DNA of 64,000 nucleotides from Raphanus sativus (Eukaryota; Streptophyta; Magnoliopsida; Brassicales; Brassicaceae): NCBI RefSeq assembly GCF_000801105.2, contig NC_079517.1, positions 1,302,001-1,366,000 of the forward strand, given 5' to 3'. Below, one piece after another: positions 22,912 through 35,985 of the stretch; the first letter of the stretch is position 1, and every line of letters starts with the position of its first letter. Under the pieces are notes generated by a model, which saw only the letters and a program-made list of their open reading frames with translations, made no database searches and was not told the origin of the DNA. The position numbers and the translations under genes are program-made.

Positions 22912-25071
22912 GGTTAATTCCCGTAGCGCCAAAACCGTAACCTAGAACACACACACGAGTAGGGACGCGGTGTACAGTGGTGGCGTCGGCTAAATTTCCC
23001 GGCCGTGTCTAAAAGTATTTGATTTGGATTAGTGGTCGACAAAAAGAAGTTTTGGATTAATTAGTAAATGGAAAAGGTCATTAGTCTGAGATAAAAATTA
23101 TTTCAAAATTAGATGTACAAGTATGAATTATTTAATAAATAGCTAATTATTATTTAACTGCAAAACTATTTGTATTAATTAAAAGAGAAAATTATTAGTT
23201 AGAGACAACAAAAGTATTCTTTCTTTTGAAAAGAATAAAAGAAAGAGCATTAGACTCAAATAAAATTATTTCAAAATTGGATGTACAAAATTATTAGATA
23301 TAGAATAATTTACAAAAAAATAGATATTCACATTTGACTTGCACGAAAAAAGTATGAATTATTTAATAAAATAGCTAACTTTTTAACGGGCAATTCTCCA
23401 TAATAGCACTTTTAAAGTTTTTATCACCAAAATAGCACCAGGGGAGAAAAATCACATAAATAACATTCATTTATTGATTAAAAGACTACAATACCCTCAC
23501 TAATTTAATACTTTATTTACAAATAACATTCATTTTTTAACTGCTGTTAATCTGTATAAATTTTAAAAGAAACCCATTAGTTTGAGCATCTTTAATCCAA
23601 AAAATAAATAGTATTTTTATCTTCCTAAAAATATAAGAACTATCATAAAAGATACATTGGAACAAAACTCAATAGATTTCTCTATGTTTAAGAAAAAATA
23701 GAAAAACATTGAAGATGGTCTTAGAAAGATTTCAATGTTATATCGCATATAGTGTTATGGCTACACATACTTGACCATATGGTGTTACCAGACATTTAGT
23801 TTTATCCCATCGAATTGCCATATAAATTAAGTATAAATTTCCAACTGATATATGTGTGATGTTTGTGTGTTCAATGGCTCTCTAACCCCAAACTTAATAT
23901 ATCTGTCACCTTAAATATATTTAGAGGACGCCTAAAATGGTATGATCAACTTATACAAATGTTATAACTCTGGTTAGACTTGGATATAAATGTATATAGT
24001 TTATCCTTTTGTTCTAGGATGATCTAACCACTGAGGCGTTCAAAAAGACACTGAATTTAATGTTGCTTATTGGGTGTGCGTAACAATAAATTAACCGATC
24101 GAAGCTGGTACGACTTGTTCATCTTTCGATCATAATTTCAATTTTTGAGCAAAAAAGTACATAATGAGGAAAAACACAAAGCATGTTATTAAATCACCGT
24201 TTCAAGAGATGTCTACAAGGAAGGATTAAAAAAACATGTTTGATGTTTCTAGCCTTTTTTAGGGGAGGGTTTGAAAAGATATTATGATGGTAGTGCAAAT
24301 AAATCATATACATACGTGGAGTAGAAGCTCAACAACATTAACCGCATATGCATATGTTTGGCTCTAAGTGGATGGATGCATGTGCTTCTTTGCATTGAGT
24401 AGCGTTTAGTACGTGATAAAGATTCTAATGTGGTCAAAGTCAAAGCTCCTGATCTACACTTTGTTTCTCTTATTCTACACTACAAACTAAAATATTTACT
24501 TGTGTGTTAATCATATAGCCAATAATGTGTTCATTTGATTATTGGGGTCTCTCATTTTTGTCTTGACCATCGTGGTGTTTATATGAATACAAGCACAGTG
24601 AAATCCAATTGTTTTATTTTTGGAGGACATCTTCGTTACAACTATTCCTTCAACAGCTCGATTCTTGTTTCTTATGTATTTACTATTAGGGTGGACATTA
24701 TGGGGTTCCTTTTCCATCGGATTCAGTTTGGTTAATTTGCTTTTGGTAAAAAAATATAAGGAGAACGCAAACGAAAATTAGTACAGTTTGAATTTTGTTG
24801 GTTTGAATCGGTCAAGTTTCTATTTAACTTTGTGTTGAATTCTGCAAACAAAGTGGACGGAAACAAACTTATGATGTTATATTGTTTAACATGATTTTTT
24901 TACCAAATAGTGCTATAAATACTACACCATATAACATGTCCAAAGAAGTATAGTTTGTAAATATGAAAGTTAGTCTCGGTTATGTCTTCTCAAAGTCTTG
25001 CTCACTTTTGGCGTTAATTAATATTTGATGTAACAACGAATTAGTATATAGTTAGTGGTTACTGCATGCCA
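22912..25071. other. Repeat-rich intergenic DNA
   Basis: RBP45D promoter, then AT-rich DNA. Two diverged copies of one segment are seen (about 23091-23155 and 23262-23384, sharing TATGAATTATTTAATAAA). At about 23393 the sequence GGGCAATTCTCCATAATAGC resembles the terminus of a Mutator-like element, but I found no matching inverted end, so its extent is unknown. No gene is seen. Confidence 0.5.
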
Positions 25072-25716
25072 TCTATCTTATTAAAACAGAAACATTCTGT
25101 TGGACCTAACATTTATTTTGTAAGTTTTTAAATTAAATACACTTTTATACTTTATAGTTAAACATACATTAAGTCACTAATGTTCCTTTCTTTATACTAC
25201 TATCCATGTTTTCAAACAATATACTTATTTCTTTATACTACTATCAATGTTTCCAAACAATATATTTTTATACTACTATCAATATTTCCAAATAATACAA
25301 TAATTAATCTTAGTTTTTTTATATCTATCATTTTCTTTTTAAAATTTTGTAGAAACGTCATAATTTCATAAATTGCAAAATAGTGAACTTTAAAATTTCG
25401 ATTATAAGATTACAAATTATGAAACTATTACAATTTAAATCCAATTAGATTACATATCGGTCATCCATCAGTTCAATCGATTAGTCTCGGGTTTTAGTGA
25501 TTTTTTAATATGAATATTTTAAAAACATAAATTGAATTGTCAGATCTCCGAATTAACCGGTATAATCACAATCGGGTTAAATTTAAAAATACTGATTTAA
25601 ATGCAAAAATATTTTAAATACACACTCTTTAAAAATAACCAAAATATTTGTTAATTATTAGTGAAATTTTTCATCGTAAAATATCCCCGCGCTTCAAAGC
25701 GCGGGTCAAAATCTAG
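25072..25716 (+). mobile_element. Complete non-autonomous Helitron, 645 bp
   Basis: It starts TCTATCTTATTAAAACAG at 25072 and ends with a strong hairpin (CCCGCGCTT, loop CA, AAGCGCGGG at 25686-25705) plus TCAAAATCTAG at 25706-25716. The preceding base is A and the following base is T, so the insertion split an AT dinucleotide, as Helitrons do. The interior is AT-rich and non-coding. Confidence 0.88.
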
Positions 25717-26779
25717 TGATTAGTCAAAACAAGCAGTATTGAAAGATACTATAAGCTAGGTGGAACTTTTGTACTTTGCGTTGCATGGAAATGGACAGTT
25801 AATGATAAACAGCGACATGTGTTTAGTAGGATTTTTTTTTGGGTGGTGGGGGGGGGGGGGGGGTAACATCGCTGTTTCTCTCTATCACTCCCTTCAACGA
25901 CAACATTTACGACTTGCACTATTGTAGAAAAAATAAAACAAAAATAAAAAGCCAACTAAAGAACACATTGTACTATATAAGTTATAAAGGGGTGTATTTA
26001 ATCATATGGAGTTTACGATAACAGTAACTTAGTAATTATTTTGGCAATGATAAACTACAAACGAGCTGCATCATAAACTGAAACGAGTGGTCCAACACCA
26101 AGAAACCCGCTCAACGTTCCTCCAATTGAATATTCATTTCAATGCTAGTACTTCTTTGTTTTTTTACTGTATATATAAAAAGACTTGACCTAATGGTAAA
26201 ACAACGAGTGTATGAAGAACACAAATAATAATAAGTAATCTCGTGTGTTTGAGTTGTACTTGTTTTCACATGGCAAGAAGCTCATGTGAGGACATGTGGG
26301 TACTGTTTCAATTATATCACCTCCATTTCCCTTCAGTCAAACCCAAACTTCCTAATTGCCTCTTACAAAATCCACATCTACAAATTTTTAAAACATAGAT
26401 CTCTGATAATATAACTAGATCAAATTAAATCACGGATTACAAAAATAAACAATGAGTAATTATGAAAATTCAATGCATCTTCCGCTCGATGCTAGTAATA
26501 TTTAAAAATCCGATTTGCATGTTCATATCATCTAATCTCCCATCTTCTTACAGCTCTGTAACTTTGTCTGCCTCTTCTGTTTCCATCTCAACGTGTCCAT
26601 GTGGTCTTCTTAACCTCATTACTCATTATCAGTTATTTTTTGTATATATTATCCTCATCATTACTTTCTGAATCTACACTTCTTACTCTCTCTATCTCTC
26701 TCTATCTCAAAGTCCACTTGCTTTGTCTGTCCACTTCATAAACTACTAGGTCCGTTTCCACATAGTTGTACGATCGATC
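25717..26779. other. Upstream region of the DUF1645-like gene
   Basis: Contains a T run and a 16-base G homopolymer (25848-25863), plus a CT-rich stretch at about 26688-26708 that is probably in the 5' UTR of the next gene. No other gene is seen. Confidence 0.5.
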
Positions 26780-27541
26780 ATGGTAGTAGCGGAAACGGCG
26801 GAGGCCACGATGGTTTTCACGACGGAGGGACCTCGCATTTCCTTCTCCGCCGATCTTTCGTCATCAGACAGCGAGGGAGACTACATCTGCATCAACCCGG
26901 ACAATCTGCTTCCACAAGACAGAAGCTCGGCGAAAGTCACCGGAGACTTTGAGTTTCTGTCGAACACACAAACGATGCTCACCGCCGCAGACGAGCTGTT
27001 CTCCGAAGGGAAGCTGCTTCCTTACTGGCAGGTCAAACACTCGGAGAAGCTTCAAAACGTTACACTGAAAACAAAAGTCGTCGACGTGGAAGAAGAAGTA
27101 GAAGAAGATCGTAAAGTGGTTAAAGAAGAGACTGTTCACAACAATAACAACACCAAGGAGCAGGATAGTAACAGCAATAACAGAGGAAGCTGGTTTCTTG
27201 ACGATGATCCTTCTCCTCGTCCACCAAACTGCACTGTTCTTTGGAAGGAGCTTTTGCGGCTGAAGAAACAGAGGACCACTAAGACTACAACGACGGTTTC
27301 TTCGACGAAGGCATCGACTCTCTCGCCTTCTTCATCTTCGAGCTCGACTTCGTCTTCTTCGAGCTCTATCGGGGATGCGGTGAAGGAGGAGAGCGAGAAG
27401 AAAGGGAAGAAAGGGTTAGAGAGGACGAGATCTGTGACTATGAGGATAAGACCCATGATTCATGTTCCTGTTTGTACCCCCTCTAAGCCTCCTCTCTTTC
27501 CTCTAAGGCTTCAGAGAAACAGAGCAGAGAAACGAACTTGA
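26780..27541 (+). CDS. DUF1645-like protein, function unknown
   Basis: Intronless gene of 253 residues, related by position and sequence to the uncharacterised At5g19340. It has the plan of DUF1645 proteins: an early PRISFSADL, a FEFLSN motif near residue 56, then AADELFSEGKLLPYW, an acidic Glu/Val segment, an Asn-rich run, the motif WFLDDDPSPRPPNCTVLWKE followed by LLRLKKQR, a long Ser/Thr tract and a basic C-terminus (LRLQRNRAEKRT). No signal peptide or membrane helix is present. The basic ends and low complexity suggest a soluble, perhaps nuclear, protein, which is inference. The ATG at 26780 is the first in frame and has another at 26810. Confidence 0.82.
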   Translation: MVVAETAEATMVFTTEGPRISFSADLSSSDSEGDYICINPDNLLPQDRSSAKVTGDFEFLSNTQTMLTAADELFSEGKLLPYWQVKHSEKLQNVTLKTKVVDVEEEVEEDRKVVKEETVHNNNNTKEQDSNSNNRGSWFLDDDPSPRPPNCTVLWKELLRLKKQRTTKTTTTVSSTKASTLSPSSSSSSTSSSSSSIGDAVKEESEKKGKKGLERTRSVTMRIRPMIHVPVCTPSKPPLFPLRLQRNRAEKRT

Positions 27542-30285
27542 TGAATGGTTGTGATGAACATTGTTTTTTTTAATCTATTTGTCTTTGTATTATCAACCTT
27601 TCTTTTTGGTTAGGTTTTGTGATTAGATCAATGGATTGTGTGTTTTCTAGTTGAGCTTTTGTGATTGAGATCTGAGGTGTGACAGTGTATAAATGTGAAG
27701 ACATTTTCATACCCAGCACAATAAGAAATTCATCATTGAATACACCCATTTTATGTTTTTTTCATCTCATTGTCTTGGTAGGTTTCAAAGTCTTTTTCTT
27801 TTTTTTGTATCTATGTCTTTGGTTTAGCCTTTAAGATGGTATCCTTAGTTTAAGATCTGAAAAGAAGAGAGAAGAGACAAAAGAGTTAAATGCCAAAGAT
27901 AAGTAAAGAAACAAGAAAGCAGAGTACAGAAGTGTGCACATGCAAGTTTTCAGATGTTTTGTTAGATCCTTTTCTATCGGGAAAACTCCACCAAGTGGCT
28001 CTGCTCAACGTTTATAGGAAAGGGGCCACACTTCTGTAAGCCTGGCCTAACGTTTATAACCCAAAATCAAACTAATCCCTAAACATCAAATTCATAATAT
28101 CCACTATCCAGTCCTGGTAGATCATATGTGACTCCAATAATTAGAATGCCACGTTGTCTTCTTTCATTACACAATAATACAGAAACAGAACAAAGAATGG
28201 ATGGACACAACATATATAAGCATGTATAGAATAGTGTCTCATGCCCGGATCAGTATTTTTCTCGATGTGTGTACTCCAGTTGTTGTAAGAATGAAAGAGG
28301 ATACATTATGTAAATTTACACACAGGTACCAAACAAAGCACAAACCTCAAATCATGTTGTGCGGCAGAGGAAAAAAAGAACTATAGTCTTGTTTATGCAA
28401 ATTGTAACGCTAAACAGTTCAAGATGAGATATAGTATAACTTAAATCAGATGGTTTTGTGACTTGTCTAAAGAATATTGCTTGGAACTTGGTCCATTATA
28501 GAATATTTAAGCAATTATCTATAACACAGGGAACAAACACATATGTGATGTATATATATTTTCTATATATAACACAATGTTGATGGTCTCTTCTAAGACT
28601 AAAGAAACTTAGCAGCAACAGGCACGTCCATATAAATAATACAACGATGGATAAATTGGATGATTCTTATTAAAAACAAATTAAAAATAAATTGCATGAC
28701 TAAGATTATAAATAGTTTCATATGGCTGAGGTTGATGTCCTCAATATTGACAACATTGAATCCAGGCAAGGTTGGTGTCCTCAATATTAACAGCAATCCT
28801 TCTGTTAGGGAAAAATGACTGAGCATGTAGGAGAAGTTTTGGAGATAAAAAAACTAATGAAAATGGAAAGAAAAATAGCACTGAAGTTTGAACACAAGGC
28901 ATTGAAGTCATTTGGGGTCACTTGCCACTTTGGAAATTTGGACCAAATCATCTTAACAACGAACATGAATTTATGCAAGTTTATAAACTCAACTAGCTTT
29001 TGCCCATTGGGAATGGTAACAAAATTGCAAGTAACATGTATATGGACACCAGCTAGCATCACACACATCACTCATTACATTGACCGAACTATCTTTAAAT
29101 TTGCAAACTTATCAGACCTCACCTATGTTAGTAATAATTTATTTTGATCTCATATAGGGGAATAACCACATCTAGGTCTTTGACCAACAACAACTGATTT
29201 AAATACTTTACATTATGGTATTGAGAGAAAAACATGCTATTGAGGTCTATATTTCATAATGAGCTATGAATAATGTAACAAGCTTCTTTTACTTTCCCTA
29301 TCTTTAATCACTTTTTCCTTTGTTTCATCAAAGTTAGAAAAGCTTGCTCGTGCCTCCGAAGTTTTCATTCCATGTGGTCGCCTATATCTATAGAGAAACG
29401 GTTCATCTCATCTTTGTTTAAATTTAAAGAAATGCTTCTTTCTTCTATCATGTATCATCTTTGATATTTTATTCACACTTTTAAACACGTCTCCTTTGTG
29501 GCAGACCACCAAAAAGTCCAAACGCCTACTTATTTGTTTTCTTTTATAAATATCAAAATAATAATAAGTTAACCATGTTAAAAGAAAATAAAAATATAGC
29601 AAAAGTATACAACCTCGATTCCTTTCATCGTGGGACTATTTTTTTTTTTTAAAAATATATAAATAAACTTGAAAATAATATCAAATTTGTCATAAAATTA
29701 AATTATTTTATTATTTTTTCCAGTGTTCCGATAATTTAACCAACTCTCTTTTCCAGCATCAAACATAAATTAGTATTATGTTCGTAAAAATAATAAAATA
29801 GAAAAATTAATATTTAGCAAATTAGTAATCAAGAGATTCATACAAATTTAATGAATTTAATACATTAAATTAATAATTTTGAATAAATACTGTTGATTAA
29901 TTAATACATTTAGACTACTTTAAATAAATTTAAACTAATTTTAATTAATTTAAAATAGTATAAATCGAGTTGAGTAACATAAATTAATTTTTAAAATACT
30001 ATTATTTTTTATTTTAAGGCTAGGTAGCATATATTACTTGCATCGTATAACTTCTAATTTTATTGTATAAAATTAGAGATATTGTTTCAGCTATAGGGTA
30101 ATTGTTTTTAAAGCGAATTTGAAATTTATTTTCCCTGAAAAAAACTAAAAAAATAAAATAAAAGGCGTTTCTCGTAAATGCCCAAACTACCCCTGATCTC
30201 TTTTTCTGTCTGGATTGATTTCAAAACGCTCCTCCTCTGATCTCCTCCTCTCCTCGCATCGTCTGTCTGTGTAACTTTGTAAACG
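27542..30285. other. 2.7-kb intergenic region upstream of ARIA
   Basis: Holds the 3' UTR of the DUF1645-like gene and the promoter of ARIA. Minor direct repeats are visible: TGTCCTCAATATTRACARCA at about 28736 and 28776, and AACGTTTATA at about 28009 and 28049. Open frames here lack family similarity. AT content rises from about 29640 to 30120. No gene is called. Confidence 0.5.
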
Positions 30286-33200
30286 ATGGAGCAACAACCG
30301 GAGAGGCGAGAAGGCCGAAGCTTCCCCGAGCGCAAGGGACAGAAGAGAAAGCTAGAGGAAGGAGTAGCAGTCGCCTCCTCAGAAGATCGAGAGATCTCCA
30401 CCGACGGCGGCGACGCGATTCTCAACGAAATCGCTACTCAAGTCTCCGTTCTGAACTCCGCCTTCTCCTGGCAAGAATCCGATCGCGCCGCGGCGAAACG
30501 CGCCACTCAAGTCCTGGCCGAGCTCGCTAAAAACGGTAGAAGATCAGCTTCAATTTCTTTTTCTGCGGTTTCTTCCTATTTTTTTTATATTTTTGATCCG
30601 TGAGTTAGTTAGTTAGTAACCACCTGTTGTTCAGCAGAGGATTTAGTGAACGTGATTGTTGATGGAGGAGCTGTTCCTGCTCTCATGACGCATCTACAGG
30701 CGCCGCCGTCGCCGCACAGCGACGGAGACATGGCTCAAAAGCCGTTTGAGCATGAGGTCGAGAAGGGAAGCGCCTTCGCTCTTGGTCTACTTGCAATTAA
30801 GGTTTTGAATTTGATCCTCATGTGCTTGTATAGTGTGTTAGCTTTTCATGCTCCAAGTATAGTGATTTGTGATCTCGTTGTGGGAATTGACTGCTTTTAC
30901 AGCCAGAGTATCAGAAGCTGATAGTGGACAAAGGTGCTTTACCTCATCTCGTGAATCTGCTGAAAAGAAACAAAGATGGCCCTACCTCCCGTGCTGTAAA
31001 TAGTGTTATCAGACGAGCGGCTGATGCCATCACCAATCTTGCTCATGAGAACAGCAGCATCAAGACCCGTGTTAGGTCTGCATATTTTTAAGTGATTTTT
31101 TTTTCCTCCTGTTGAGATTTTTTGTTTTCAGTACAACTATCCTCATGATTTCAAGTTTTTGACAAGCAGGCTCGAAGGCGGAATTCCACCTCTCGTTGAT
31201 TTGCTTGAATTTTCTGATTCGAAGGTCCAACGAGCAGCAGCAGGGGCGTTGAGAACCCTTGCGTTTAAAAACGATGATAACAAGAACCAGGTAAAATGTT
31301 TCTATCTTTACAGCTTCTACTTCGATTTTGGGTGGAGCATGATTCATTGTTTTTTGTGCAGATCGTTGAATGCAATGCTCTTCCCACGCTCATTCTAATG
31401 TTAGGATCAGAGGATGCTGCTATACATTATGAAGCGGTTAGGAATCTTTTACGGGCTTGAGAGTTTTCATAATCAACTGCTTTGCTGGTTGCTACTTGAA
31501 CATATACATGAGATTTGACACTGGAATAACCAGTTGATTCACGCTTTTAGGTTGGAGTTATAGGCAATCTAGTACATTCGTCTCCAAACATTAAAAAAGA
31601 GGTTCTTTCTGCGGGGGCGTTGCAACCTGTCATTGGTCTTCTCAGGTATGTGGAAACACGCCATTTTGATTTACATGGTTAAGCATAGATTTGTTGCTAT
31701 TAACCTTAGGTTCATTCTCATCAATTCTTGAAATATTTCAGTTCATGTTGCCCTGAGAGCCAAAGAGAGGCGGCTTTATTACTTGGACAGTTTGCCTCGA
31801 CTGATTCTGATTGTAAGGTATTATTTCATCCCGGGTTTTCTATACTCAGCTCGTTTGCTATTCCCATAGTCTAAACTCTTTCGGTTTGGTTATGCTAGGC
31901 GTAAGTTGTTTGTTGCTGTTAATATCTGTAGGATATCATTCCCAATTCCTGATATCTATTATTTTCCCTTATTTATATTGTCTTTCTTCATTCTTCAGGT
32001 CCACATTGTTCAAAGGGGTGCTGTCCGTCCTTTGATTGAAATGCTTCAGTCACCTGACGTTCAGTTGAAAGAAATGTCGGCCTTTGCACTGGGTAGATTG
32101 GCGCAGGTTCTTGTTTCAAACATTTGTTGTTTACAGTTTATAAAGTTGAAGCATTCCTATTTGGCGTTGTAAACTTGCAACTTCGCTCTTTAGACTTATA
32201 ACCATTTGAGTTATATTAAATAACATTACCAATATGTCTTTTAATTTATAGCATACCCTTTCTCACAGGATTCTCACAATCAAGCTGGTATTGCTCATAG
32301 TGGTGGTTTAGGACCTTTATTGAAGCTTCTCGACTCAAGAAATGGATCTCTGCAACATAATGCGGCATTTGCTCTCTATGGCCTTGCCGATAATGAGGTG
32401 TGTTGTATGCTACCTTCAGTATGTATTAATCAGGATGCTAAAATTTTGTTTAAATCTCATTAAATGTGTTATTGATTCATTTTTGTCCCCTAGGATAATG
32501 TGTCGGATTTTATCAGGGTGGGAGGTATCCAGAAGCTACAGGATGGAGAGTTTATAGTTCAGGTATGTATAGCGTTGTTACCCTTTCTCTACTTTCCAGA
32601 ATCATATCGTCGTATTCCTTGTATCGGCTAGATACTGAAGATTCTTAGCAGTTCTAATAGTATTTGTTTTACCCTTTGGGTGTTTTTAATATACTTTTTT
32701 TATAGGCAACTAAAGATTGCGTCTCCAAAACAGTGAAGAGATTGGAGGAGAAGATTCATGGAAGAGTAAGTGAAATTATGCCTGTCTTTAAACTTGTTAT
32801 TTCCATATGTGGTGACTAAAACATACACATGCACGGTTTGTGGTGAAGCTGCTATATCCTGGTCCAGCTCTGTCGAAGTTTAGCATTTCTCTATTCAACC
32901 TTCGAGACTTTTGTTCTTTGATTTTCCTTTGTAGGTTCTGAGACATCTGTTGTACCTAATGCGCATTTCTGAGAAGTCTATCCAAAGACGAGTTGCTCTC
33001 GCTCTTGCTCATCTATGTTCACCAGAAGATCAGAGAACCATATTCATCGATGAAAATGGCATGTGACAACTTTTTTGAATTTATTATGTTTAGACTTTTG
33101 ACGTGTTATCCATTTCTGTAAAGATGTTCTTTGTGCAAAAAGTTATATATCGAGTTGTCTTTGGCAGGGTTGGAGTTGCTACTTGGTCTTCTTGGTTCTA

Positions 33201-34479
33201 CGAACACTAAACAGCAACTTGATGGTGCTGCAGCATTGTACAAATTAGCTAATAAATCGATGGCACTTTCTCCAGTTGATGCTGCTCCCCCTTCTCCAAC
33301 ACAAAGAGTGAGTTTCCTTATTGCTTCAGTCCTCCAGTACATTAAGTTGTGGAAGTCTCATTGCAGTATTCTTTCTGTCTTTTGTGACAGGTTTATCTCG
33401 GAGAGCAGTATGTAAATAGTGCCACGCTGTCTGATGTGACTTTTCTAGTCGAAGGTAATCATATTAATCAGGAAGTTGCAGCAGTCTTGTTCGCTCCAAA
33501 CTCCATATGTAAACCAGAAAAATCATACTGCAGGAAGGAGATTCTATGCACACAGAATTTGTCTCCTGGCATCTTCAGATGCATTTCGCGCAATGTTTGA
33601 TGGTGGTTACAGAGTAAGTGAGCTGGGTGACCAATCCTTTTCAATATGACTTGCGGAGGAAATGAAAAAATATCATTTACTAGCTATGATGACTATGACC
33701 TATGGGTTTAGGCTGCTCTGCTTCTCTGTCAAAGGAATATATGAATAGTTACGTTTCTTGTGCGGAAATTGATGTATCTCATTCAATTTGTGTTTCGTTT
33801 ATACCACAGGAAAAGGACGCGAGAGATATTGAGATTCCTAATATCAAATGGGAGGTTTTTGAGTTAATGATGAGGTATGACGAGCTTCTAGTACAGGCTT
33901 CTATATTGTGAGAACTCTTAACATACATGTAATTATGTAATTGACTCACACTTGGATTGTGATTCCCAGGTTTATATACACTGGATCCGTCGACATAACA
34001 ATTGAGATATCACAAGATCTTCTAAGAGCAGCGGATCAGTATCTCTTGGAGGGGCTAAAGCGGCTCTGTGAATACACAATTGCTCAGGTGAGGCAGAATA
34101 AATTGCAATGCAAAAGTGATGTGATGCGGTTTAAAAAATAAATATCGAGAGCTAACACTGTTGCTTCTGAATGAAAGGATATAACATTGGAAAACATAGG
34201 AGGCATGTACGATCTCTCGGAAGCATTTCACGCGATGTCACTGAGACAAGCTTGTATCCTGTTCATCCTGGAGCATTTCGATAAACTGAGCTCAATGCAT
34301 GGGTAAAATATAAATAAGCTATATATCTTTCTCTATTTTAAGCATTTGTCTGAAACAAGAAGTGAATGAAAAAATGCAGGCAGAACCAGCTGGTGCAGAG
34401 AACAATACCAGAGATAAGAGAGTACTTTTGTAGAGCTCTAACAAAGTCTACGACAAACCTGCAAGGCCTGAGGCTGTAG
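30286..34479 (+). CDS. ARIA: ARM-repeat and BTB protein (ARIA orthologue)
   Basis: Orthologue of ARIA (At5g19330), a nuclear armadillo/BTB protein that binds the bZIP factor ABF2 and modulates abscisic acid responses; BTB proteins of this type can serve as CUL3 adaptors. Nineteen exons: 30286-30535, 30638-30801, 30903-31075, 31170-31290, 31362-31436, 31551-31645, 31742-31817, 31999-32106, 32269-32397, 32494-32562, 32706-32765, 32935-33058, 33168-33307, 33391-33454, 33534-33613, 33810-33874, 33970-34087, 34178-34302 and 34380-34479, in phase, 711 residues. ARM repeats span about 90-520 (VQRAAAGALRTLAF, HNAAFALYGLADNE). The BTB domain spans about 540-640 (LSDVTFLVEGRRFYAHR). The intron after 33058 uses a GC donor; all others are GT-AG. 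Confidence 0.94.
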
Positions 34480-34843
34480 AATGTGGAAGAAGAAGACTGG
34501 TACCTAACTAGAGAGGTAAGTAGACAAGGAATATATAGAGAGAGAAAGCTCGATATTAGTAAGAGGTCTTTATGGTCTTGTCCTATCCTGAGTCTGTTTT
34601 AGTAAATTTGCTGTGCGTTTGGTTCATTGTATTTTATGTCAAATTCTCTTTTGATCACGATCCCGTCGCCACTTTGTATCCAAAACACCAATATGGTGAA
34701 ACTGCTCTATTCAATTCAAGATCCACGGTTCAACGATAATGACAAATCAGTTCTTGTCTAGATGATAAATCAGATAAACCCGAGAGGAAAAATGAATAAT
34801 ATTATTAATTTTTAATATCATATGAAGAATCGATATATGCATA
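34480..34843. other. ARIA 3' flank
   Basis: 3' UTR of ARIA and short AT-rich spacer up to the hAT element; its last 8 bases are the left target duplication. Confidence 0.6.
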
Positions 34844-34924
34844 TAGGGGTGTCAAAATGGGTCATGATCCATTGGTTGACCCAATCCAAATTGACCCATT
34901 AATCCAAATGAACTGTTTTTTTTT

Positions 34925-35010
34925 TTGATTTAATGGGTTAATGGGTTAACAGGTTAATGAGTTAACAAGTTAATGGGTTAACAAATTAATGGGTTAACAA
35001 GTTAAATAGG
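34925..35010. repeat. Subterminal TTAATGGGTTAAC repeats
   Basis: Five or six imperfect tandem units of about 16 bp (TTAATGGGTTAACAAG type) lie just inside the left end of the hAT element. Confidence 0.75.
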
Positions 35011-35089
35011 TCTATTGGGTTGGATCAAATCTGACCCATTTAAAAAAATTTAATTAAAAAAAAATCAAAAAATCAAAAAACAAATTCTC

Positions 35090-35985
35090 ACAAAAAAACA
35101 GAAAAACACAATTTTCCGCCACAACCAGAAATGCAATTTTCCACCAAAATCGGAAAAAAACAATTTCCCGACAAAACCGGAAAATTGAAATTTTCCGCCA
35201 AAACCAAGAAATATAATTTTCTGTCAAAACCGGAAAAACGCAATTTCCCGCCAAAATCGGAAAAATGTAATTTCCCGCCAAAACCGTATAACACAACTTC
35301 CCGCCAAAATCGGAAAAACAATTTCCCGCCAAAACCGGGAAAACCAATTTTCCGCCAAAACCGAGAAAAACACAATTTCCCGTCAAAAACGGAAAAACGC
35401 AATTTCCCACCAAAACCGGAAAACGCAATTTTCCGCAAAAACCGAAAAAATTGCAATTTTCCGCAAAAACCGAGAAATATAATTTCCTGTCAAAACCGAA
35501 AAACGCAATTTCCCGCCAAAACCGTAAAACGCAATTTCCCGCCAAAATCAGAAAAACAATTTCCCGCCAAAACCGGGAAAACAATTTTCCGCCAAAACCG
35601 AGAAACACACAATTTTCCGCCAAAACCGGAAAAACGCAATTTCCCGCCAAAACAGAAAAATTGCAATTTTCCGCAAAAACCGAGAAATATAATTTCCTGT
35701 CAAAACCGGAAAACGCAATTTTCCGCCAAAACCGGAAAAACACAATTTCCCGCCAAAACCGGAAAATGCAATTTCCCGTCAAAACCGTAAAACGCAATTT
35801 TCCGCCAAAATCGGAAAAACAATTTCCCGCCAAAACCGGGAAAAACAATTTTCCGCCAAAACCGAAAAAACACACAATTTCCCGCCAAAACCAGAAAAAC
35901 GCAATTTTCCGTCAAAACCGGAAAACGTAATTTTCTTTCCAAAGCGGAAAAACACAATTTTCCAAAAAAGCAGAAAATATATTTT
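35090..35985. repeat. Minisatellite, about 33 units of 26-28 bp
   Basis: The core is CAATTTCCCGCCAAAACCGG followed by an A-rich spacer, repeated across about 0.9 kb inside the hAT element. The units differ and also recur in larger blocks. A variant with CCGGGAAAA occurs at about 35335, 35573 and 35836, and one with CGAGAAATATAATTT at 35471 and 35681. This points to expansion of multi-unit blocks as well as single units. Long open frames on both strands are a by-product of the repeat and are not called as genes. Confidence 0.9.

Noticed and set aside
22892..22954. Upstream in-frame ATG extending RBP45D
   Set aside because: The extension is encoded by the GA microsatellite (REREREM), typical of a leader and not of the RRM protein family.
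25848..25863. Run of 16 G as a functional site
   Set aside because: A simple homopolymer next to a T run; slippage or sequencing length error is the simpler explanation.
28815..29147. 110-codon frame in the ARIA upstream region
   Set aside because: No recognisable motif, AT-rich, overlaps other short frames; no splice or family support.
35054..35930. Open frames of 120-270 codons on both strands with repeated NFPPKP/FSGFGGKL residues
   Set aside because: They follow the 27-bp minisatellite, occur in several frames on both strands and lack any real start context; the period is a multiple of three, which keeps them open.
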